Source of the DNA: CAYQUO01 sp964420835
GTDB lineage: Bacteria; Chloroflexota; Anaerolineae; Anaerolineales; Anaerolineaceae
Reading direction: 5' to 3'
NCBI GenBank assembly: GCA_964420835.1
Contig: CAYQUO010000013.1
Location: forward strand, 29,226 to 93,225
Length of the DNA stretch: 64,000 nt
Of this stretch, positions 32,117 through 41,257 are shown one piece after another. A program made the position numbers and the translations under genes. The first letter of the stretch is position 1. The number at the start of each line of letters is the position of its first letter. The notes beneath the pieces were generated by a model. That model was given only the letters and a program-made list of their open reading frames with translations, did no database searches and was not told the origin of the DNA.

Positions 32117-34036
32117 ATGGGTAAGATCATTGGAATTGATCTTGGTACTACCAACAGCGTTGTTTCAATCATGGTCGGCGGTGAACCAACCGTCATCACC
32201 ACTGCAGAGGGAGACCGCATTTGCCCTTCGGTGGTGGCTGTGAACAAGAACCACGAGCGCATGGTCGGCAAGGTGGCCCGCAACCAGGCGATCACCAACT
32301 CGGAGAACACCATCTTCTCCATCAAGCGCTTCATGGGCCGCAAATATGATGACCCGGAGGTGCAGCGCACGCTCAGCCGGATGCCCTACAAGGTCACCAA
32401 GGCTGCCAACGGAGATGTGCGGGTGCAGATGGATGGCAAGGATTACTCGCCTCCCGAAATTTCCGCCATGATCCTGGGCAAATTGAAGGCGGATGCCGAG
32501 GCATACCTGGGAGAGTCGGTGACCCAGGCGGTCATCACCGTGCCGGCCTATTTTAACGATGCCCAGCGCAATGCCACCAAGGACGCCGGGCGCATTGCCG
32601 GGCTGGAGGTGCTGCGGATAATCAATGAACCCACCGCATCCTCCCTGGCATACGGCCTGGATAAAAAGAAGAACGAAACCATCGCCGTGTATGACCTGGG
32701 CGGCGGCACGTTCGATATTTCCATCCTGGATGTTGGGGAGGGGGTGTTTCAGGTGCGCTCCACCTCGGGCGACACCTTCCTCGGCGGGGATGATTTTGAC
32801 CAGCGGATCATGGACCACCTGATCGAGGAATTCAAAAAAGAGACCGGCATGGACCTGCACAACGACCGGCAGGCGCTCCAGCGCCTGCGGGAGGCAGCCG
32901 AAAAAGCCAAGATCGAGCTTTCCACGGTCATGCAGACTGAGATCAACCTGCCGTATCTGACCGCCGATGCCACCGGCCCTAAACACCTGGTGACCACATT
33001 AACCCGCGCCAAACTGGAACAACTCACCGGGGACCTGGTGGAGCGCTCCCTTGCGCCGGTGCAACGGGCACTTTCGGATGCCGGTTTGAAAGCTTCCGAG
33101 ATCAACGAGGTTGTGCTGGTGGGGGGAATGACCCGCATGCCCGCCGTGCAGGAGGCCGTGCGCAAACTGTTCAACAAGGAACCTCACAAGGGTGTTAACC
33201 CGGATGAGGTTGTGGCGGTGGGCGCGGCTATCCAGGCTGGCGTTCTTGGCGGCGAGGTCAAGGATATCCTCCTGCTGGATGTAACTCCACTGACCCTGTC
33301 GGTGGAAACCATGGGCGCCGTGGCAACACCGCTGATTGAACGGAATACCACCATCCCCACGCGCAAAAGCCAGATCTTCTCAACGGCTGCCGACAGCCAG
33401 ACACAGGTGGAGATCCATGTGCTGCAGGGAGAGCGCCCCATGGCCAGCGACAACAAGTCGTTGGGCAAGTTCACCCTGGATGGCATACCGGCGGCACCGC
33501 GCGGCATTCCGCAGATTGAGGTGACCTTTGACATCGATGCCAATGGCATCCTCAAAGTCACCGCGCAGGACAAGGCCACCGGCCGCAGCCAGAATATTAC
33601 CATTACCGCCTCATCCGGCTTGTCCGAGGCGGAGATCGAAAAAATGCGCAAGGATGCCGAGGTGCACTCGGAGGAAGACCGCAAGCGCAAGGAGAACATC
33701 GAGGCCCGCAACCACGCGGACAATATGATCTACACCACCGAGAAGACCCTGCGCGAGAATGCGGACAAGATTCCCGCCGATGCAAAAACGAAAGCGGAAG
33801 AGGGCGTGAAGAAGGTCCGCGAAGCGCTGGGCGGCGACAACGTGGATTCCATCCGTTCCGCAACCGAGGAACTCTCCCAGGTCCTTCAACAACTGGGCGC
33901 CAGCATGTACCAGCAGCCGGGCGCGGATCCAGGCATGGGTGGTGCGCCGGGTGGCGCACCGGAGGAAGGCGGCCCGGCGGGGCAAGCCCCCGGCGGTGAT
34001 GATGTGGTGGAGGGCGAATTCAAGTCGGCTGAATGA
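32117..34036 (+). CDS. dnaK: Chaperone DnaK (Hsp70)
   Basis: 639 residues. The ATPase domain shows GIDLGTTNSVVSIMVGGEP at the start and VYDLGGGTFDISILDVG, VVLVGGMTRMPAVQ. The substrate domain starts near residue 385 (LLLDVTPLTLSVETMG), and a Gly/Pro-rich tail ends with DVVEGEFKSAE. It binds exposed hydrophobic peptides with DnaJ and GrpE. AAAGGAGG lies at ideal distance from the ATG. The stop overlaps dnaJ by 4 nt. Confidence 0.98.
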   Translation: MGKIIGIDLGTTNSVVSIMVGGEPTVITTAEGDRICPSVVAVNKNHERMVGKVARNQAITNSENTIFSIKRFMGRKYDDPEVQRTLSRMPYKVTKAANGDVRVQMDGKDYSPPEISAMILGKLKADAEAYLGESVTQAVITVPAYFNDAQRNATKDAGRIAGLEVLRIINEPTASSLAYGLDKKKNETIAVYDLGGGTFDISILDVGEGVFQVRSTSGDTFLGGDDFDQRIMDHLIEEFKKETGMDLHNDRQALQRLREAAEKAKIELSTVMQTEINLPYLTADATGPKHLVTTLTRAKLEQLTGDLVERSLAPVQRALSDAGLKASEINEVVLVGGMTRMPAVQEAVRKLFNKEPHKGVNPDEVVAVGAAIQAGVLGGEVKDILLLDVTPLTLSVETMGAVATPLIERNTTIPTRKSQIFSTAADSQTQVEIHVLQGERPMASDNKSLGKFTLDGIPAAPRGIPQIEVTFDIDANGILKVTAQDKATGRSQNITITASSGLSEAEIEKMRKDAEVHSEEDRKRKENIEARNHADNMIYTTEKTLRENADKIPADAKTKAEEGVKKVREALGGDNVDSIRSATEELSQVLQQLGASMYQQPGADPGMGGAPGGAPEEGGPAGQAPGGDDVVEGEFKSAE

Positions 34037-35157
34037 CCAAGCGTGATTATTACGAAGTACTCGGCGTCCAACGGAACGCCAACCCGGAAGAACTGAAGAC
34101 GGCTTTTCGGAACCTGGCCCGCCAGTACCATCCGGACGTGAACAAGTCCGTGGACGCCGAGGAACACTTTAAAGAGATCAACGAAGCCTACGTGGTGCTT
34201 TCCGACCCGGAAAAGCGGGCCGCCTATGATCGTTTTGGTCACGCCGGACTGAACGGCATGGGTGGCATGCCCGATTTCACGACCATCGATTTCAGCGACC
34301 TGTTTGGCGGGTTTGAAGAACTTTTCGGTTTCGGCGGCGGAGGGCGCAGGCGCTCGCGCAACAATCCGCGGCGGGGAGCAGACCTCTCCATGGCGGTTGA
34401 CCTGACCTTTGAAGAGGCCGTATTCGGCGTGGAAAAGGAGTTGGAGGTCACCCGGGATGAGGTTTGCAGCAGTTGCAAGGGCAGCGGTGCCGAACCCGGC
34501 ACAAACCCAATCCGCTGTGCCACCTGCAATGGCCAGGGCGAGGTAAAAGCCATGCGCCAGACCTTTTTTGGCTCGATGGTCCAGGTGACCACCTGCCCGA
34601 ACTGTGGCGGAAAGGGGGAGGTCATCTCCACGCCCTGCAAAACCTGCCGGGGCAGGGGGGTTGAGCGCAAGACCCTTAAGAAGACGGTGAGCATCCCGGC
34701 GGGGATTGACAACGGTCAGCAGATCCGCCTGGCCGGCGAGGGGCAGCCCGGGAGCAACGGTGGACCGACCGGCAACCTGTACCTTGAGTTACGGGTTCAT
34801 CCGCACAAGTTCTTCCGCCGCAAAGGCAGCGACATCTTCCTGGACCTGGGCATCAATGTCGCCCAGGCGGTCCTCGGAGCCGAGATCCAGGTGCCCACCG
34901 TGGACGGCGAGGCGACCCTGAAGATACCGGCCGGCACACAACCGGGCAGGGTTTTCACGCTGCGCGGCAAGGGTGTGCAAATGTTGCGCGGCAACGGCCA
35001 TGGCGATCAGCATGTCATTGTAAATGTTGAGATCCCCACCCGGCTTAACCCGGAACAGCGCAAACTGTTCGAGGAACTGGCCGGCAGCCTGGGAACCCAG
35101 GTGAAACCCCAGGAAAAGGGATTCATGGACATCCTCAGGGACGTCTTTGGCGGATAA
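34033..35157 (+). CDS. dnaJ: Chaperone DnaJ (Hsp40, class I)
   Basis: 374 residues. J domain with the HPD triad (QYHPDVNK), a Gly/Phe-rich linker (FGGFEELFGFGGGGRR), four CxxCxGxG zinc repeats (CSSCKGSG, CATCNGQG, CPNCGGKG, CKTCRGRG) and the C-terminal substrate-binding domains. It delivers clients to DnaK and stimulates its ATPase. The ATG overlaps the dnaK stop (ATGA), so translation is coupled. Confidence 0.97.
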   Translation: MTKRDYYEVLGVQRNANPEELKTAFRNLARQYHPDVNKSVDAEEHFKEINEAYVVLSDPEKRAAYDRFGHAGLNGMGGMPDFTTIDFSDLFGGFEELFGFGGGGRRRSRNNPRRGADLSMAVDLTFEEAVFGVEKELEVTRDEVCSSCKGSGAEPGTNPIRCATCNGQGEVKAMRQTFFGSMVQVTTCPNCGGKGEVISTPCKTCRGRGVERKTLKKTVSIPAGIDNGQQIRLAGEGQPGSNGGPTGNLYLELRVHPHKFFRRKGSDIFLDLGINVAQAVLGAEIQVPTVDGEATLKIPAGTQPGRVFTLRGKGVQMLRGNGHGDQHVIVNVEIPTRLNPEQRKLFEELAGSLGTQVKPQEKGFMDILRDVFGG

Positions 35158-36070
35158 TCCGGCACACTGGCTGGAAGCCTCCCTATTGGTGGATGGTGAA
35201 CTGGCAGAGGCGGTTGCCGGGGTGATGTCCCGTTTTGCCAGCAATGGCGTTGTTGTGGAAACCCAGGTGACATACAACGATGCCGAAGATGTTGGAACTC
35301 CCTGCGGGCCGGTCAGGGTCTACGGGTACCTGCTGGCGGATGACCAACTGGAAGACACCCGCCGGCAACTGGAGGAAGCCCTTTGGTACCTGGGTAGGAT
35401 CCAACCCCTTCCACAGGTGGAATACCGTTCAATTCAGGATGAGAACTGGATGGAATCGTGGAAGAAGAATTACCACCCCATCCCGATTGGCGAACAGTTG
35501 CTGGTGCTGCCAGCCTGGATCGAACAGGAGGACCCGGCGCGCCTGGCGGTGAAGATCGACCCCAGCATGGCTTTTGGCACCGGCACCCATCCCTCCACCC
35601 AGTTATGCCTGGAAATGGTGGAGCGGCATACCCGACCCGGCGGGGCGGTGATCGATGTTGGCTGCGGCTCGGGGATCCTTTCCATTGCCGCCCTGCGGTT
35701 GGGCGCTTCGCATGCCCTGGGTGTGGATGTTGACCGTGCCTCCATTGCAGCCACCCGGGAAAACGCCGTCCGGAACGGTGTGGCGGGTGCGCTCGAATGC
35801 GGCCTGGGCTCGGTGACGGAGGTCCTTGAGGGCCGTTTTTCCATCCGGGAGGCTCCCCTGGTGCTGGCCAATATTTTGGCGCCGGTAATCGTGCGCCTGT
35901 TCGAAGAGGGCCTGGCGAACCTTGTCCAGCCCGGAGGGGTGCTCGCCCTGGCCGGCATCCTGGAAGAGCAGGCCCGGGGGATCCTGGAGGCGGCGGAAGG
36001 GAAGGGCTTGCGGCTGCTGGAAACGCGTTGCAGCGGAGACTGGGTGGCCCTGGCATGCAACCGCCATTAG
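35147..36070 (+). CDS. prmA: Ribosomal protein L11 methyltransferase
   Basis: 307 residues. PrmA trimethylates L11 on its N-terminus and lysines. The N-terminal L11-binding part contains DENWMESWKKNYHPIPIGEQ; the SAM core contains AFGTGTHPSTQLCLEM and VIDVGCGSGILSIAALRLGA, and LVLANILAPVI (NxxxP motif). The assigned TTG start overlaps dnaJ by 11 nt. Placement after dnaJ in heat-shock operons is common in bacteria. Confidence 0.92.
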   Translation: MADNPAHWLEASLLVDGELAEAVAGVMSRFASNGVVVETQVTYNDAEDVGTPCGPVRVYGYLLADDQLEDTRRQLEEALWYLGRIQPLPQVEYRSIQDENWMESWKKNYHPIPIGEQLLVLPAWIEQEDPARLAVKIDPSMAFGTGTHPSTQLCLEMVERHTRPGGAVIDVGCGSGILSIAALRLGASHALGVDVDRASIAATRENAVRNGVAGALECGLGSVTEVLEGRFSIREAPLVLANILAPVIVRLFEEGLANLVQPGGVLALAGILEEQARGILEAAEGKGLRLLETRCSGDWVALACNRH

Positions 36071-36159
36071 CCGGTGCGTCCGCCCCGGGGGCAGGCGGTG
36101 TTATCCGCCCCGAGAAGAAGGGTTAATGCCGGCCTTCAGGGGAGGCGGCGCGGGGTTGT

Positions 36160-36729
36160 TCAATCCAAAAAATACACGATCACAAACGGAGGCGGGGGGG
36201 TTTTCAGGCAGCGGACGATCACCATCCTGTGCCCGGAATAGGTCTTCAACAAGCAGGCATCCGGGTCGGTTTTATCATCGTAGATGACCCGGTGTTCCTG
36301 CTTGATGAGGGTCATGATGTAGTGGGCCCGTACATCCGTAAAGCGTTCCCTGCCGGGAACCTGGATGAGTTCCCAGGAATAGGGGGCGGGAATCGCCAGC
36401 ACCCGGGCCTGGGCTTTGACCAGTTCGATCAGCAGCGGATCTTCCGTTGTTGAATCGGCCACGAACATGCCTCCGGGCGGCAGCGGCAACCGCGATGCGA
36501 CCTGCACGCTGGTTGGGGTGGGGGTTGCAGGAGCTTCGGGTGTTCCGGTTGGCACTGGCGGGGCTGTGGATGTGGACGGGGGTGCTTCCGCGGGGGTGGC
36601 CGGCAGGGGTTGGGCCGTTGTTTCCAGGGCGGGGGCGGTCATGCTGGGCAGGATGACCGGCCCCAGGGCTGAGCAGGCGGAAAGTGGTAGGAGGGAAATC
36701 ATCCAGGCGACAAGGAGGATTTTCTTCAT
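36160..36729 (-). CDS. Small lipoprotein with Thr/Pro-rich linker, unknown function
   Basis: 189 residues. The signal peptide ends in a lipobox LPLSAC at about residues 14-19, then a ~60-residue Ala/Pro/Thr-rich linker with TPTPTS, then a ~110-residue globular part with no motif I recognise (PAPYSWELIQVPGRERFTDV, a YSGHRMVIVRC strand). Such low-complexity linkers hold a domain away from the membrane. It starts immediately after the stop of the nicotinate phosphoribosyltransferase gene, so it is co-transcribed. Function unknown. Confidence 0.7.
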   Translation of the reverse strand: MKKILLVAWMISLLPLSACSALGPVILPSMTAPALETTAQPLPATPAEAPPSTSTAPPVPTGTPEAPATPTPTSVQVASRLPLPPGGMFVADSTTEDPLLIELVKAQARVLAIPAPYSWELIQVPGRERFTDVRAHYIMTLIKQEHRVIYDDKTDPDACLLKTYSGHRMVIVRCLKTPPPPFVIVYFLD

Positions 36730-38073
36730 CTACCAGACTCGTTTCAGGTCCGGGTTTTCTCCCAGCCTGCGGCCCACCTTGGCCATGTCGAGCCATTGTC
36801 CATTCACCTTAACCCGCACGATGTCGGCGGTGTAATCGGTGACTGTCGAACCGTGGTTGTCAAAGAGGGCGGAGCCGACGGCGTAAATATCCACGGGCAC
36901 GCACAATTTTTCAAAACGGCGGATCTTTTCCGGTGTGAAACCCCCGGAAACGACCAATTTAACATTCCGGCAGTACTGGCGGGCGTCTTCCAGTTCGCCG
37001 GCGGGCAGGCCCCAGCCTTCTGCAGCGGCATCCAGCGCCTGGCGCACAAGAAACACCAATCGGGGGTTAACGCCCAGGTCAAGGGCTGGGTCACCCAGCG
37101 GTGGAACGGACTGGTCCCGTAATGACCCGCTGGTATCCAGGCGCACCCCGTAAAGTTTGTATCGCTCCGCCTCTTCCGGGTTGCCCGCCTTCAGGTGACC
37201 GGAATAACGCTCATACATGGCCTTGCACACGGCGAGCGAATCCTTCACACAGTCGTTGTTGAAATCCACCAGGGCAATGCGGGGGATGGAAACCGGCAGA
37301 ACCTGGGAAAAAGCCAGCATGGCTTCGGAGGTATCCCCCAAAAAACTGGCGATGGCCGAATGGGAAATGGTGCCGCCACCGGCACCCCCCCACCAATCCC
37401 CTTGGGCATCGGTCGAAATGAAAGGGCCCAGGGTGCGGGCATGGTCCATGTTGTAGCGCTGAACGGCGATGTTGTAGGCGTAACCATCCGCCGCCTGGAC
37501 TTCGTGCAGGTCAAAGCGGGCCGGGAAGAACAGCAGGGGTTTCCCGTTGGCTGAACAGATGGTCTCGTATACATTTGTAGCCACCCGGCTGGCGCGGGTC
37601 AGGATGCCCAGCGTGGCTGTCTCGAGGATGGCAAAATCGCGGTAACGCCCCCGTACTTTGAGGACAGGCTGAACTTTGGCGGGGTTTCCATCCGATTCAA
37701 TGACGCAGCCGTCTTCAACAGCCCAAACCTCCAACTGGTCGGCAGTTTCAACAAAGGAATCACCGGACCAGTAACCGGTGCAGGTCTGCAGGATGGTCAA
37801 TGCCTTGTCCACGCCCACGACGATGGTCCTGCCCGGACGGCGGGTGAACCATTGCATTTCAACCTCGATGTCGCCGCAGCGGATGCCTTCTGCGGAGATG
37901 TCCGCAGGCAGGCGGTGGTCCTTCCCTTTGTAGGTGTAATCCAATTTGGAAAGGGCATCCAGCATGCGGGCGATATTGGTAAAGTACTTGTCGGTATACC
38001 ACCCCTGGCGCATGCGCTCGATGTCCAGTTTAAAAGTGTCATTGGTCAACCGCTGCTTGTCAAAAAGGCTCAT
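36730..38073 (-). CDS. Nicotinate phosphoribosyltransferase-family protein
   Basis: 447 residues. Family members convert nicotinate and PRPP to nicotinate mononucleotide in NAD salvage. The N-terminus (NDTFKLDIERMRQGWYTDKYF), the segment FFPARFDLHEVQAADGYAYN, the LVDFNNDC strand and the LVVSGGFTPEKIRRFE phosphate-binding loop near the C-terminus match the type II PRTase fold. It belongs to a branch seen in several phyla next to the PncB family rather than to E. coli PncB itself, so the substrate (nicotinate or nicotinamide) is less sure. It has a strong promoter of its own. Confidence 0.78.
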   Translation of the reverse strand: MSLFDKQRLTNDTFKLDIERMRQGWYTDKYFTNIARMLDALSKLDYTYKGKDHRLPADISAEGIRCGDIEVEMQWFTRRPGRTIVVGVDKALTILQTCTGYWSGDSFVETADQLEVWAVEDGCVIESDGNPAKVQPVLKVRGRYRDFAILETATLGILTRASRVATNVYETICSANGKPLLFFPARFDLHEVQAADGYAYNIAVQRYNMDHARTLGPFISTDAQGDWWGGAGGGTISHSAIASFLGDTSEAMLAFSQVLPVSIPRIALVDFNNDCVKDSLAVCKAMYERYSGHLKAGNPEEAERYKLYGVRLDTSGSLRDQSVPPLGDPALDLGVNPRLVFLVRQALDAAAEGWGLPAGELEDARQYCRNVKLVVSGGFTPEKIRRFEKLCVPVDIYAVGSALFDNHGSTVTDYTADIVRVKVNGQWLDMAKVGRRLGENPDLKRVW

Positions 38074-38111
38074 AATGGCTCCTGGTGAATTTTCAGACTG
38101 GGTTCATCCCT

Positions 38112-38139
38112 TTTATACTCCGCTGGTGGCAATTGTCAA
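38112..38139 (-). promoter_or_regulatory. Promoter of the phosphoribosyltransferase-lipoprotein pair
   Basis: Consensus TTGACA (38134-38139), 16-nt spacer, TATAAA (38112-38117) on the minus strand, 38 nt before the ATG. Confidence 0.8.
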
Positions 38140-38203
38140 GACCCTGCGGGCGGGTGACCCGGAACCTGCACCGGGTTGGCAAAACAGCCCAGGGCAGTGG
38201 TCA

Positions 38204-38231
38204 TTGCCGGCCTGCAAGGTTGGCGTATAAT
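38204..38231 (+). promoter_or_regulatory. dtd promoter
   Basis: TTGCCG (38204-38209), 16-nt spacer, TATAAT (38226-38231). The leader is about 25 nt and contains AGGAG eight nucleotides before the ATG. Confidence 0.65.
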
Positions 38232-38262
38232 ACTTACATCCCCATCGACAGGAGCATCCATT

Positions 38263-38700
38263 ATGCGGGCAGTTCTACAACGGGTCAAGCGCGGCAGTGT
38301 CAGTGTGGAAGGCGGGGTGATCGCGTCCATTGGGCAGGGTTTGGTCATCCTGCTGGGAATTGCACCGGATGACGGGCTGGCGCAGGCGGAGGCGCTGGCG
38401 CGCAAAACAGCGTTGTTGCGCATCTTTGAGGATGAACAGGGCAGGATCAACCTTTCCATCCTGGATGTTCATGGGGAGGCCCTGGTGGTTTCGCAGTTCA
38501 CCCTCTATGCTGACACGCGCAAGGGGAACCGGCCCTCCTTTACCGGCGCAGCCCTCCCGGAAACCGCCCGCCCACTGGTGGATGAATTCGTCCGCCTGCT
38601 GCAGGAGCAGGGGGTCCCAACCTGCAAGGGAGAGTTTGGGGCCCACATGCAGGTGGAGATCCTGAATGATGGCCCGGTGACCATCCTGCTGGAGAATTGA
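38263..38700 (+). CDS. dtd: D-aminoacyl-tRNA deacylase
   Basis: 145 residues. DTD hydrolyses D-aminoacyl-tRNAs (and glycyl-tRNA-Ala), acting as a chiral proofreader. MRAVLQRVKRGSVSVEG starts the protein, SQFTLYADTRKGNRPSF carries the SQxxL motif, and EILNDGPVTI near the end carries the Gly-Pro motif that enforces chirality. A longer frame opens upstream at 38176, but this ATG has the ribosome site and the standard N-terminus. It converges with pheT. Confidence 0.95.
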   Translation: MRAVLQRVKRGSVSVEGGVIASIGQGLVILLGIAPDDGLAQAEALARKTALLRIFEDEQGRINLSILDVHGEALVVSQFTLYADTRKGNRPSFTGAALPETARPLVDEFVRLLQEQGVPTCKGEFGAHMQVEILNDGPVTILLEN

Positions 38701-38737
38701 GACATCCGGCCAGCAATGGGGCGGAGCCGGTTGCCGG

Positions 38738-41257
38738 TCAACTTCTCAGTTTCGCCCCCAGTTCCTGGCCCAGCCTCCGGATGATGCGCTGGCGGATCGC
38801 GGCGGCTTCTTTGACGTCCAGGGTGTGATCCGCCTGGTAGGTCAGGCTGTAGGCCAGGCTCTTCATCCCGGCTCCGATCTGCGGACCGCGGAAGACATCG
38901 AACAGGCGGGCATTGGCCAGTTGCCGGCCACCCCCCTGGCGGATGACCTCCAGCACCCTTTCGGCGCTGACATCCTCCGCCACGATGACGGCCATGTCTT
39001 CCAGGACCGGGGGAACAGCCGGTACCGGGCGGGCTTCGTGACGGTCGGTCATTGCTTCCAGCAAGGCATCCACATCCAAATCCGCAGCCAGCACAGGGGA
39101 AGCGTTAAAGTCGTACCGCTCCTTCACCAGCGGGTGCAACTCGCCCATAAGCCCCAGGGTGGTTTCGCCCAGCCGGACATGGGCGCATTTTCCGGGGTGA
39201 AAGGATGGATCCTCCGCCGGTGTGAAGCGGGCGCCCTCGATGTGCAGTTCATCAAGCAACCCCTCGACCACGCCTTTCAGATCGTAGAAGTCCATCATCT
39301 CCCCGGCGGGCCTGTCCCATGAAGGCGGGGCGGACCTGCCGTTCATCACCAGGCAGAGCCTGTTTGGTTCATCGGGCAGGGTTTGCCCTGCCTTTGGCAG
39401 GAAGACCGGGCCGATCTCAAAGAAAGCCAGCCTGGGTGCATTGCGGATGTTGTGCTCCAGGATCTCCAGGCACGAAGCCAGCAGGCTGCGCCGCATCACG
39501 CTGCGGTCCGGGGAAATCGGATTAAGCAGCCGGACGTAATCAGCCTTCAACGATGCGGGCAGCAGGCGGGCCTCCCGTTCCGGCGAGGTCAGCCGGTAAC
39601 TGACAATCTCCTGCATTCCCAGGGCGGCGAGGATGTCGCGCAGCCGTTCGTGGCCCTCCTGGACGGGGTTCGCCCGTTGGGGAGGCAGTTCCGATGCCAG
39701 GCGGCGGTGGGGCAAGTTGTCATAGCCATACATCCTGGCGATCTCTTCCACCAGGTCGGCTTTCCCGCTCACACCTTCGCCGATGTCCATGCGGTGGGGG
39801 GGCGTTTTTGCCCGTACACGGTCCGCCTCAACGGTACAATCAAAGTCCAGGCGGGTGAGCAGCCCGGCCACCTCGATGGCGGAAAGATGGATGCCGAGAG
39901 CCTGCTCAACCTCGGTCACGCTGATCTCCACTTCCGGGTCGATTGTGGGCTTTGGGTAGGCGTCCACCAACCCCGAGGCCACCTGGCCGCCGCTCCAGGA
40001 TGCCATGCGGCCCAGGCACAGGCGAACACCCTCCTCGGCAAGCGCGGGGTGGATGTTGCGGGAAAAACGGTAGGCTGCTTCGGAGTTGATGCGCTGGGCG
40101 GCAATGGTGCGCCGGACGCTGATGAAATCCCAGGTTGCGCCCTCGAGCAGAATATTCCTGGTGTGGTCGGTGATCTCGCTTTCCAGCCCGCCCATGACGC
40201 CGGCAATGGAGAGGGCCCCGGCCTTATCACAGACCAGGATGGTGAAGTCATCAAGGGTATGCTCCACATCATCCAGCGTGGTCAGCAGTTCCCCCTGGCG
40301 GGCGGTGCGGGTGATGATGGTGGGGGCTTTGCCGCCGGCCCGCTTGACAAGCACATCATAGTCGAACGCGTGCAGGGGCTGCCCCAGTTCCAGCATGACG
40401 TAGTTGGTGGCGTCCACCGTGCTGTTGATCGGCCGCATCCCTGCCAGCCGCAACCGCCGCTGCACCCAGTAAGGGCTTGGGTGGGGCTCGGCCCCTTCGA
40501 GCAACCCCAGCACGAAGCGCGGGTTCAGGTCCGGGTTGGTGATGTGGATGTCCACCCGGCCGGCAATGGGGTTGCCAACGGCCGGCTGGTTCACCTTGGG
40601 CATTTTCAGCGGCTTGCCGGTGAGGGCGGCGATCTCCCGGGCAATTCCCACCATGCAGGCGTTGCGGATCATGTTGGGCAGGATGGAGATGTCGAACACC
40701 GCGTCCCCCATGTATTCGACCAGGGGCATGCCGGTGGGGGCATCGTCATCCAGCAGGATGATGCCCTCGTGCTCGTCGGATATGCCCAGTTCTTTTTCAG
40801 AGCAGACCATGGAAAAGGAATCCACGCCGCGGATCCTGGTCGGCTTGAGCGTAGTCAGAACCTGGCCGGGCTGGTGCCCGTCGTAGATGCGGGCGCCCTC
40901 CCGGGCATAGGCCGCCTTGATCGGTTTCTCCAGCGGCCCCTTGCCCTTGTACTCGAACAGGTTGGGGGCGCCGGTAAGCACAATCAACTCCTGGCTGCCG
41001 TCATTCAACCGGCAAAGCACCAAACGGTCGGCATTGGGGTGGGGCATCACCTCGTCGATCCGGGCGACGATGATCTTTTCGGGGTCCCAGGACAGGCCGC
41101 TGAACTTGCATTCCTGCCGCTCCATTTCGGGCATGGGCAGGCCCACCAGGGTCACCGCTTCGACCTCCAGTCCGGCCATGGTCAACAACCTTGCCAGCGC
41201 CGGCAGGGGCAGGTCAATATCAACATAATCTTTAATCCAGGAAAGGGGTACGTTCAT
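38738..41257 (-). CDS. pheT: Phenylalanine-tRNA ligase beta subunit
   Basis: 839 residues. Domains in order: N-terminal B1 followed by an EMAP-like tRNA-binding domain (EKIIVARIDEVMPHPNADRL near 60-80), the B3/B4 editing region (HAFDYDVL, GVMGGLESEI), B5 (IGEGVSGKADLVEEIARMYG), the catalytic-like core, and the C-terminal FDX-ACB anticodon domain (KSLAYSLTYQADHTLDVKE). It forms an alpha2-beta2 enzyme with PheS. Its ATG overlaps the pheS stop by one base (ATGA-type junction). Confidence 0.97.
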   Translation of the reverse strand: MNVPLSWIKDYVDIDLPLPALARLLTMAGLEVEAVTLVGLPMPEMERQECKFSGLSWDPEKIIVARIDEVMPHPNADRLVLCRLNDGSQELIVLTGAPNLFEYKGKGPLEKPIKAAYAREGARIYDGHQPGQVLTTLKPTRIRGVDSFSMVCSEKELGISDEHEGIILLDDDAPTGMPLVEYMGDAVFDISILPNMIRNACMVGIAREIAALTGKPLKMPKVNQPAVGNPIAGRVDIHITNPDLNPRFVLGLLEGAEPHPSPYWVQRRLRLAGMRPINSTVDATNYVMLELGQPLHAFDYDVLVKRAGGKAPTIITRTARQGELLTTLDDVEHTLDDFTILVCDKAGALSIAGVMGGLESEITDHTRNILLEGATWDFISVRRTIAAQRINSEAAYRFSRNIHPALAEEGVRLCLGRMASWSGGQVASGLVDAYPKPTIDPEVEISVTEVEQALGIHLSAIEVAGLLTRLDFDCTVEADRVRAKTPPHRMDIGEGVSGKADLVEEIARMYGYDNLPHRRLASELPPQRANPVQEGHERLRDILAALGMQEIVSYRLTSPEREARLLPASLKADYVRLLNPISPDRSVMRRSLLASCLEILEHNIRNAPRLAFFEIGPVFLPKAGQTLPDEPNRLCLVMNGRSAPPSWDRPAGEMMDFYDLKGVVEGLLDELHIEGARFTPAEDPSFHPGKCAHVRLGETTLGLMGELHPLVKERYDFNASPVLAADLDVDALLEAMTDRHEARPVPAVPPVLEDMAVIVAEDVSAERVLEVIRQGGGRQLANARLFDVFRGPQIGAGMKSLAYSLTYQADHTLDVKEAAAIRQRIIRRLGQELGAKLRS